Part shown: one piece after another, positions 33,204-42,900 of the stretch | How positions within the stretch are numbered: the stretch's first letter is position 1 | Layout: each line of letters begins with the position of its first letter | Source of the DNA: Exaiptasia diaphana | Taxonomy: Eukaryota > Cnidaria > Anthozoa > Actiniaria > Aiptasiidae | Direction of reading: 5' to 3' | DNA length: 64,000 nt | Assembly (NCBI RefSeq): GCF_001417965.1 | Contig: NW_018388147.1 | Coordinates: 234,447-298,446 of the forward strand | Made by a program: the position numbers and the translations under genes | Notes under the pieces: generated by a model | What the model saw: the letters and a program-made list of their open reading frames with translations, nothing else | Database searches by the model: none | What the model was told of the DNA's origin: nothing

Positions 33204-35025
33204 ATGGGTCGCGATTTTTACGCAGTTCTTGGCGTACCGCGAAATGCATCGTCAGAAGACATCAAAAAAGCATACAAAAAACAAGCAAGACTTTATCATC
33301 CTGACAAAAATAAGAATCAAGGGGCCGAGGAGAAATTTAAACTGATTTCCGAGGCCTATAAAGTTTTAACGGACCCACAAAAGCGGAGTATTTTCGATAC
33401 GTATGGCGAGGAAGGCCTTACTGGAAACTTTGGTATTCGAGGTGGATTCCCGTTTGATGACCCAATGAAAGTCTTCAGGGAAGTGTTTGCCGATGAAGAT
33501 CCATTTAAAGGTAGTTATTAGAAGAGTTCTATTTTTTCACTGTTAAGTGAAATTTATGAATAGATTGGCAATGACCTCTCTTCCCTCCCTGGGACTTGAA
33601 CGTTTTTGTGGTATGGAAGTAAATTATTATCTTGAAATATTATATCCGAATTTGAATTTATTACAGTCAAATACCCTGGTATACCCTTTATCAACCAAAC
33701 ATTTACTTGCTCTTTTAAATCTTCTTTTCGGTATTTTTTCTACCCTGTAGAAATGTTAACTTTACGTTCAATTTTATAATTCATGAATGTTATATCCTGT
33801 ACTGTTATATTATATACAAATGCAATTACTTAAAAAGTTATTTCTATACAGTTAAGTTAGATTTCTTGGTTGGAGCGTGATTTTCGTAACGTTGTCAATC
33901 TATTTGCTAGTTAGGTCAAAGTAAACGCGTGACTCAATGTTCTAGAAGGACGTATCGCATGACTTGAGCGCCGTCCTCTTACTGTTTGTTTGGCCGGCGA
34001 CATCTAGTTGTACAATAACAAAACTGTAGGGGATATAATATGTCTATAGAGTTTTCATTCCGAAAAAGCCTTGTTGTCGCTGTGTATGGACCTAAAATGA
34101 ATTTAGAGTTGTTTGTGTGTGAATGTTTGTTGTTAATATGGTACATTTTGTATTGATTTTTGGTATTTTCATTTGTTTATATATATTAAAGTTAACATTC
34201 AACTAATTTTCGCTTCATGTATTTTGTCTTTTGCAACTGTACAATTTTCTGTGCTGATACATTTTTGAAACACCAAAAGTTATTATGTTTTAAATCATTT
34301 TATCTATTTTTTTTTTTATAGAATTTGACTTCTTCTTTTTTGATGGTCTTGGTGGCGATAATTTTTCTAAAGTTTTTGAATCTCATACATCAAGTTCCGC
34401 ATCCTATGGATGGAAAAGTTTTGGGGATGGATTTGATTTCCGCACTCCTCATGATCCATTTAGCAAACAAGAGACATTACCGCAGGATCCCCCTATAGAA
34501 CAACCCTTACCTGTTACCCTTGAAGAACTGCTTACAGGAACAATGAAAAAACTGAAAATTAATCACAGGGTATTATCAGCAAATAATACATACGTCCAAG
34601 AGGAAAAGATCCTTCAAATTGATGTCAAACCTGGTTGGAAAGCTGGGACAAAAATAACATTTCCAAGAGAAGGAGACATGAAAGCTGGCGTTATTGCTGC
34701 AGACATTATCTTTGTTGTAACTGATAAACCACATCAGTATTTTAAACGAGACTCGGACAATAACTTATTATATGTTGCAAAACTTAATTTACGGGACGCA
34801 CTTGTTGGATGTATGATTAATGTGCCAACAATTGATGGAAGAGTTTTATCAATACAAGTTAATGAAGTCATTCAACCAGGCACTCAGAAGAGAATTCCAG
34901 GAGAGGGCTTACCAATACCAAAGAGGAATGGAGAACGAGCGGACATGATAGTTGCTTTTGATGTAGCCTTCCCTACAAACTTATCACACGAACAAAAGGA
35001 GTTTCTTGCAAATTTACCATTTTAG
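33204..35025 (+). CDS. DNAJB1/4/5-type J-domain protein (class B Hsp40)
   Basis: Two exons, 33204-33510 and 34322-35025 (TTTAAAG|GTAG, TTTTATAG|AAT), give 336 residues, the usual class B length. J domain at residues 1-70 ([20 protein letters not shown]) with the HPD motif in [10 protein letters not shown] Gly/Phe-rich segment follows ([23 protein letters not shown]), then two C-terminal beta-barrel domains ([40 protein letters not shown]) and a dimerisation tail. There is no zinc-finger region, which separates it from class A. It would stimulate Hsp70 ATPase and deliver unfolded clients in cytosol and nucleus. The 811-base intron carries a TTCTAGAA at 33940. The 3' UTR is long, with AATAAA near 36168. 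Heat-shock-element-like pairs lie upstream, shared with the BAG gene. Confidence 0.95.
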
Positions 35026-36180
35026 TATAAGAAGTAATTTGAAAACGTAATTGGATATATATTTATATCCAAGTATTGTTTTTATTCCAGCTACTTCTTT
35101 TTAGATAAATTATAAGTTTATTATACAGAAATTAATGGGTCAAGTTAGAGAATATTTTGACTAATAGCAATGCAATTCCAGTAGAGGAAATTCAAGGGAT
35201 CAAAAAGTTTATTTTATAGGTAACATTTTTAATGATTTTTAACATGGTATTTTCAAGGTGACCTGCACACTGTACAGGTGTACCCAGTAGATTTTATCAG
35301 CTTTGAAGAGTTTGTTTTTATTCTAGGCATTTACACTTCTACACAATGGTCATTGTTAGCATTACGCTGCAGCACACAATTCTTAGTCACTTTAAGCGAT
35401 AAAGTATTTGAAGTATCATTGAGTTTGAAGACATGTTATTTGTCAATAATATTGTCTTGATGAGTACTGTATTTCACTGTGAGTCAAAAATGTACAAACA
35501 AATTTCTTTGAAGTCTATGCACTATTTCCAGTTCACAATGATCAATGAAACTAGCAACCCTCCAGTATTTGCAGTGCCTTATACATTATATGTTGGCTAT
35601 ACTTACTATTTGTAATGATGGTGGATTATGTTATTGAATTGTAAAGGGATTGAAATTTATATTGTGCTGTAGTTGTTTTTTTTGTTGTTTTTTTTTTTTT
35701 TGGGGGGGGGGGGGGGGGCAGAACTAATGTGTAGAGGTGACTTGTGTCTAATGGTTTTTGTAAACTTGAGAAACAAAATATATTAATGTGGCTCATTGGC
35801 TTAAAAGGAGGCAACCTCCTAGAAGCAGCCTATGTAGGAAAATATAAATATCACATGTGTAAAATAGTCATATTCAGACTAGTAAAAGATAATAATTTGA
35901 AAAGGGTTAGGTTGGGATGTATGTTTCAAGGGTTTACAAAAACCATGTTCGTTAATGAGCAAAATGTCTTGAACTAAATGAAGATAAAAGAAATTGCTCA
36001 GCAGTAAAAACAGATTGCATTTATATTTGTACAGCCTAAATATCAGAGATGTCTGACTTAAGAAGAAGAATTTATAATGTATAAGTTTAAAAGAGTGTGA
36101 ATTGTATAGTATAAAGATATGTTGTACAAAGATTGTCTTACAAAACCATTAGTGTGAATTCTAAAAAATAAATGAAATTT
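35026..36180 (+). other. Probable long 3' UTR with a T14-G17 homopolymer pair
   Basis: AT-rich sequence after the DNAJB stop ends near an AATAAA at about 36168. A run of T (35688-35701) passes directly into a run of 17 G (35702-35718). The short open frames here have no support. Confidence 0.45.
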
Positions 36181-36189
36181 AAAAGCTTT

Positions 36190-38027
36190 GTAGTTTTAGT
36201 ACCCATACTGTGGTCATTTCAAGAAGTTACAATATTACAACACTTTGTAGTTCCATTTTTTGCCTTGTGATTTTCAGGGGCCATATGGCTTCATAATTTT
36301 GAGGTATAAGTATTTTGAGTAGAATACTTTCCCTGTAGTGATATCCACTTCTCTTGAGTGTGTTTTGATGTGTTTTCCTGTTATTTGCCTTGACCTTGTT
36401 TTAATATTCATATAGCGTTTGACGGCATTGTTTTGTCTAGTTCACAAAGCACATTGCATTAAAACGTGAAGAGAATTTGCACTAGAACGTGATGAAACTT
36501 TGTTACAAAGTCTCAAAATAGGGCTTAGTCATCGCCCTGGGGTGATTCCATGGATGACTGGGCGGTTGTGTGTTTAATTTTATCCTTGGTCCGATATCTT
36601 TAATGCATTATCAAAATATATTATACAACCACATGTTGGTATCAATAATATTAGTTTTCCTCATTTTCTTCTTTCATTTCATTTTCATTTCTTTTTCATT
36701 TCTTGTGGCAAAGCAGTCTCGAGAATGTTAATTGCGTTAGAATTCAATCGTTTTCAAACTACTTTATGCCTGCAGGGCTATCGGTACAGTACATAGAGCG
36801 GCACGTATCTTGAAGAGTCATTGCCACGAGAATTGAACAAAACGTTGCGCCCGGAATTCTATAAGCGGAAGAACAATATCTAATCTAGAATTTTCACAAC
36901 GTACTTTTATCTTAATTCAACTGGCATACAAATAATGATATCACAAAGAATAAAAAGCGCAACGAAAGGAATAGAAATCATAAGAATGTATTATTGTAGC
37001 TATTCTAAAATGAAAATAAAGCCTTTAGCGCAGCAGTGAACTGGTAAGGAATGAAGGCTGTAGTCATGAAATACGTTACACAACATTCTTACCCTCCCCT
37101 CCCTAAATACACAACAGGTGCGTTCTCGCCGGTCACGTGTCACCAACCAGGACGTCATGCTGTTAGGAGGATTTTTGCGTGATAAAAGCCTTAACGGACG
37201 CAGAAAGTTGAGCGGTTCTTTAACATGAGATTCCTCTAAGAAAACGTGTCGATAAAACCGGACTGGAATAATGAATTGATGCTGTTAAAAGCCTTTGCTA
37301 AGTAAAGTCGCATCTTCGACAGTGATTTTTACTTCAATGTGACAATGTCATTAGTGTTTCCTTTTTTACACTTGTTGTTTTGATTGTCGGTTTTAATTTC
37401 TATTTTTACTCTGAAAAACGTAGCGTTTTTGAACTCAAATGACAATAATAATAATCAAAAAAGGAAGATGATTGACGGACATTAGCAGGGAAAAGCCACC
37501 GGCGAGTGACCAGTAAACATCCAATGTTCCTCCCCACCCTACCCTCTATTATAAGCAAATCTCCATCAAGAGCAGACGCTGAATTGACAATCAAGACAAT
37601 CACCTGCTTCCTTTGTGCGCAAGTAACGCTCCTGGCGATTTAAAACGTTTTTAGTGGCATAAGTACTTCGCGGCGTTATCCGACATGTTGCCCCCAAAAC
37701 TACCTCGTGAATCTTTCGGAAAACATGATGTTATTGTGACCCTTTTGTTTTAGCCAAACTGCTAAGCTATCGCCATGACAACATGATGAATATTTCATCC
37801 TACTGAGTTGATTTTTCATTCTTAAAGTTTTTGTATAAAGCAGTAGTTTGAATAGCTTTAACTGTGGTCACACACACAGCTTTTAATTAATCAGTAATAT
37901 CCATGAAGAAATTATTCATTTTTTCTTTTTGAACAGCTGCGAGATGAAAGCGATATTGAAACTGAGCTTTTATTAAACATCTGTCAATCATTCTAGTCGT
38001 GGAAACATCTAGAAACAACAACCTTTT
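36190..38027. other. Intergenic region, nothing recognised
   Basis: I see no coding exon. A small promoter-like patch at 37120-37200 has CACGTG, GACGTCA-like and GATAAAAG words but no gene attached. Confidence 0.4.
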
Positions 38028-38867
38028 CTAGTACTTTGGCAATGAATCGCATATGACCTGTTTTTGCTCAGATGAGAGGTGTTGAGGAAAAATAATATTG
38101 TAATTTACAATTAGATTGCCTCGATTGTGGGGATTGTTTGGTAATGGTAGTCCTTCTCCGAAGATGGTTTGTGTTCCTGGTTGAATTATACCATCATGTT
38201 GGATTCTAAGAGTTCGTCCATCAAGGGTTGGAATATCTGTCGCATTGCCAACCAGAGCATCTTTTAAAGATATTTTACAGTTGTATATCAAGTTATTGTC
38301 AGAGTCTCTGGTGAAATATTTGTGTTCTTTTTGTCTGATAGTGATGATAATATCGGCTGGTATGACGTCGGGTTTTCGATCTCCTTCTCTAGCAAATGTC
38401 ACAGTTATTCCTTCTTTCCAGCCCGGCATAACATTGATGATCAATACTTTCTCCTCTGATCGACTTTCTCCACTGTTAAGGACGATTTTTCGGTTGATTT
38501 TTAGCTTTTTCACGATCCCTGTGTTTATTTCCTCCAAGCTCACAAAAAGATCGTATGAAATAGGAGGATCTTGTCGAGTCATTTTGACGCCACAATGATC
38601 CACGCACATCTGATCACTAAAAATAGAAGAGGATCCCTTGAAGATTCTTTCAAACTGTTTAATGTCCAATGAACAATCATATCTCGCTCGTTGAATTGGA
38701 TCGTTTAAGACGCCATATGCTTTACTTATTTCTTTGAATTTCTCGGCAGTGTCGGGACAATCACTTGTGTCTGGGTGATAGCGACGTGCCAGTTGTAAAT
38801 ATGCTTGTCGGACATCAGAGGCAGTAGCTGTTCGCTTGATATTTAATGTTGAATAATAATTTTCCAT
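38028..38867 (-). CDS. Second DNAJB-type J-domain protein, intronless and divergent
   Basis: A single exon of 279 residues if started at the ATG at 38867 (MENYYSTLNIKRTATASDVR). The frame is open to an earlier ATG at 38969, but a four-unit heat-shock element (38946-38963) overlaps that upstream part, so I prefer the inner start. J domain about 1-68 with HPD intact (RRYHPDTSDCPD). The Gly/Phe region is almost absent. The C-terminal domains are clear: KKLKINRKIVLN, VMPGWKEGITVTFAREGD, RDSDNNLIYNCKISLKDALV, FGEGLPLPNN. It has the same domain order as the 33-kb gene but is far diverged, without the intron and with a shortened linker, which fits an old retrocopy or a fast-evolving paralogue under stress control. 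It likely acts on Hsp70; without the Gly/Phe region, client handling may differ. Confidence 0.88.
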   Translation of the reverse strand: MENYYSTLNIKRTATASDVRQAYLQLARRYHPDTSDCPDTAEKFKEISKAYGVLNDPIQRARYDCSLDIKQFERIFKGSSSIFSDQMCVDHCGVKMTRQDPPISYDLFVSLEEINTGIVKKLKINRKIVLNSGESRSEEKVLIINVMPGWKEGITVTFAREGDRKPDVIPADIIITIRQKEHKYFTRDSDNNLIYNCKISLKDALVGNATDIPTLDGRTLRIQHDGIIQPGTQTIFGEGLPLPNNPHNRGNLIVNYNIIFPQHLSSEQKQVICDSLPKY

Positions 38868-38945
38868 TTGACTAAAGTGCGACACCTCGGTTCGCACGTT
38901 TGTGAATGAGGAACTTTGAAAAGGTCGAGGCTTTTCTTTTGTTTG

Positions 38946-38963
38946 GTTTCTTCTCGAATGTTC
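38946..38963 (-). promoter_or_regulatory. Near-perfect heat-shock element at the second DNAJB gene
   Basis: The minus strand reads GAACATTCGAGAAGAAAC: GAA, TTC and GAA at the exact 5-base spacing, plus an imperfect fourth unit. Three contiguous perfect units are enough for HSF trimer binding in known systems. It lies 80-100 bases before the preferred start codon. Confidence 0.7.
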
Positions 38964-39510
38964 GATCACAGTGGTTCGACCAAAGCGGGGTTTTCCCTAT
39001 AGAGGTACTGCTCATATCCGATCACCTGTTAACAGCTGATTGGCTACTGCCAAATGAAAGGAAATGTTTTCCAAACTTATCATTCAAGAATAATTTATGC
39101 AATGATGTAAGGCGTAAAAGAAAAAAATCTTGTTTTGATCGAGTATTCCACAGAGGCAAATGCTTTTCAGTTTATTGTGAACTCTACCATTCACGACAAG
39201 TCATGTCTGATATAGTATAGTACATTGTCAATCAAATACGTCACTAGTTTTAATTTCTAATTATAGTAGCAGAAAACCAATCAAATGGCAAAAAACCAAT
39301 CAAATGCCAGGAGAACATTCGATAAGGAAATAAACGTGAATTAAAATAGATAAAATTTATTTGTTTAATTCATTCACATAAATAATAATCATAATAATAA
39401 GTTATTTTTAGATTTATAGTAAGTATGAACGTAGTAAATTCACCGGTCGTGAAATGACATAATATATATTATAAAATATATACAAAATCTTTAAAATATA
39501 AAATATCCTA

Positions 39511-39930
39511 TTTATTATGTGTAGAATTTTGAATTTTGTTGATATTATGTTATTCTAAGATGTTTTTTCAGTTTCCCAAATTTTTCTTTAACAAAATTGT
39601 AGAACCTATACTCTATTTATTATGTGTAGAATTTTGAATTTTGTTGATATTATGTTATTCTAAGATGTTTTTTCAGTTTCCCAAATTTTTCTTTAACAAA
39701 ATTGTAGAACCTATACTCTATTTATTATGTGTAGAATTTTGAATTTTGTTGATATTATGTTATTCTAAGATGTTTTTTCAGTTTCCCAAATTTTTCTTTA
39801 ACAAAATTGTAGAACCTATACTCTATTTATTATGTGTAGAATTTTGAATTTTGTTGATATTATGTTATTCTAAGATGTTTTTTCAGTTTCCCAAATTTTT
39901 CTTTAACAAAATTGTAGAACCTATACTCGA
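39511..39930. repeat. Perfect 105-bp tandem repeat, four copies
   Basis: Units start at 39511, 39616, 39721 and 39826 with a constant 105-base period and no difference that I can see between copies. The unit is AT-rich (TTTATTATGTGTAGAATTTT start, TTGTAGAACCTATACTC end). The array begins right after the stop codon of the sulfotransferase gene, in its 3' UTR or just past it. Confidence 0.95.
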
Positions 39931-39945
39931 GGTGAAGTCTTCGTC

Positions 39946-42900
39946 TCAAAACAGAACGAGCTTTAGCAGAAAGCGATCGTTTATTCTTGGTAATCGTTGA
40001 CATGCGCTGGGATGAATTGCCTAAAAAAACACGTAGCTGTCTCTGAGCACTGGTTTATCAAGTATGAATACTTACAATAATTAAAAATACTTCTATTTCC
40101 AAGTGGAATCCCTCGAAAGCACCTCCTAACCGTTTATTTTTTGAGTGTGTTATCAATTGTTTCTTGATGGGGTCTGTGGAAATGGATTGCAAATACAACA
40201 GTTTGATTAAGAATTTACCAATTTTAACTGCCTCCATATATGCTTCTTTAAAGAAGGCAGGTAAGAGTCTTTCCAATACTTTGATAAAACTGTTGACATC
40301 TTCAAGAACACCAACAGCAAGATAATTGTTGACCACGTTATTTATCGCTCGTCTTAACGAAGTATATGAAGATCCTCTAAAATAAAAAAATAACGAAAAA
40401 AAAACACAATTATTTTCATTTGTACTTTATTATGAAATGGCAAGAATAAATATGAAATGTGGAGGTGAATGGATAAAAGAATAAAGAACGAACAGATAAG
40501 GAGTTAGATCATTCTCCAAAAAGTGACTAATGCATGTGATTGCAAACGGACTTCCTGTGTAAGTGTATCGAGTAGGTTTCCTGTGCCGTACCTACATCCT
40601 CTTGTTTGTCCGCAGAAGTAGGGTATAGTGTAAAGAAGCTTGTTGGAGTTCGTGCACTCGGAATAGTTGCTTAGAACGCATTCATCTAAAGTCTGAAAAG
40701 TAGAGAAAGTTGCATAAATTATGACAGAAACATTTAATAATTCATGAGAACTACCAGGAGCCCAGTAATGGGCTCCTGGAACTACCAGTAAGATGAAATT
40801 ACCATATTTATATATGTGACAGCATCAGTCAGCAACGAAATCTCGTAATCTCATCTAGACAGAAGTATTTCTCATGAATTGTGTCGCAGAAAGTTTTCTT
40901 TTCGCAAACTTCTAAATTGAAGAACACGGTGATAAGTATCTTCTTTGGTCTACCTGTGTACTCGACATATCTTATTCAGTTTTACTTACTCTGAATTTAT
41001 CGCTTTTCGTTCCTTTAAACCCCCATGTTCTGTTTCTTCCGTCGCCAAACCGCGTGAAATAGTAAGCTGACACAAAGCGGTCAATTGGATCGCGGATAAG
41101 ATTGATGTAAATGGGTGTGGTACTGCCGTATCTTTACAAATAATTATGAATTATGTTATTTATAAGTTGTAATCTCATAACAATCAATCTCATAACGTTT
41201 GACTGAGGGCTAAAGCCACAGGCAGCCCAGGCATAACAAAAGTGTTGTTATTGATGAGTTTGGGTTGCCTGTGACTAGAGACAATACTTACTTGCTGAAA
41301 TCAACAAAATGAAAATGACCATGAAAAACGAACGGTGGCTGAATTTCACTGATGTGTGCAACTAATTTCATCTAAAGAAGGAAATATCAATGAATTAGAA
41401 AGGAGCGCATCAAACACGTGGGTGCCACGCCCTGTTTCACTACCTGTTGACTTATGGTGAGTTTTCGTTGCGAAGAAGAAATGACTCCGTTATCAGAGGA
41501 GGATACAATCTTAAACTGATTTTTTTCTGCAGCCTTGGACATTACAGCCAACATGAATCGACTGCCACATTTTCCAACTCGATTGTAAATAATTCGACCC
41601 TGCACACGAATGAAGTGACAGCCGTTAGAACTAGAGTGAAGGCTGCTTACTTTCCATTTACCAAATCACTTTTCTCACCTTAAACGCATTAGCGGTAAAG
41701 TTTTCCTTTAACTTTGCCTCGTTACCTTAAAACAGAAGCAAGGTAGCATCGATCATTTTCGCCTGTATGCGTATGCAAATAAAGAATCCAGACTGTGCGC
41801 GCGCACGTTATATTAAGATGATGTAATACTCTATACAGTATTTTAGTGTCGTAAATGGAGATCATGTTCATGCCATCATCCTGTGATTTTCATATAAAAA
41901 GTATATCTCAGTTACGAAACAAATTCTTCTTACTTAAAGTCTTATAGCTTTAAAATGGCAGAAGAATAGAATAGAATAGAATAAAATAGAATAAAATAGA
42001 ATAGAATAGTTTATTTTATTAGGTACATGTGTATCGGTATCGGTGAAGATTCAAAATGCTTACATGAATATACATAATATATAGAACGATTACCGTTATT
42101 AAAGGTAAAACTTATGAAAGGTAATAATGATAATTAAATAATAACTGATTACGTTACGAAGACTTAGATGTATACGTAAAGATCTTACACACACATTGTG
42201 TATACGTCGCTTTCTTCGATTAATACAATATACCAAGAATTCTAGCTAGTTGAAGAATAAACTCTATCGGTTAATTATCATGTTTTTTATCCTTTCCAGC
42301 GACCATTTTGCCAGCAACAAAGACTTTTTTGATGTTTCGATCATCGGCGCAATACAAGAACTTTTGCACGACTTGTTCCATGTCATCATCATCAAAACAA
42401 TCAAACACGGATTCCTGTGATGCTCCATCAACTAGCAAGGCATCGAACTCTTTACCAACTTCAAAGTTACCCACAATCTTGTCCAAACCAAGGACTTTGC
42501 TACCACCCAAAGTTGCCAGGTAGAACGCTTCTCTGTGTGAGATGGGTTTGTAACCATCACACCTCATGGCAAGAATGTTAGAAACAGTCATGGCTGACTG
42601 GATGGCATTTAACATGGAATATGAATGACCACCAGAAACATCAGTTCCAAGACCAACTTTGATGTTTTGAGATTCCAGGAATTTCACGTCAGCAAGACCA
42701 CTGTGGAGATTCACGTTTGAAGCTGGACAGTGCGAGATACCAGTACCACACTTTGCTAGCATTGTCGCTTCAGCTTGGGAGACGTGGCAACAATGTGCCA
42801 TGTATGACCTGTCTGTCAGCAGTCCATACTGTTTGTAAACATCAGTGTAGTGTGCGCAGTTAGGATACATTTCTTGGACTGTCTGGATTTCTTGTTTATT

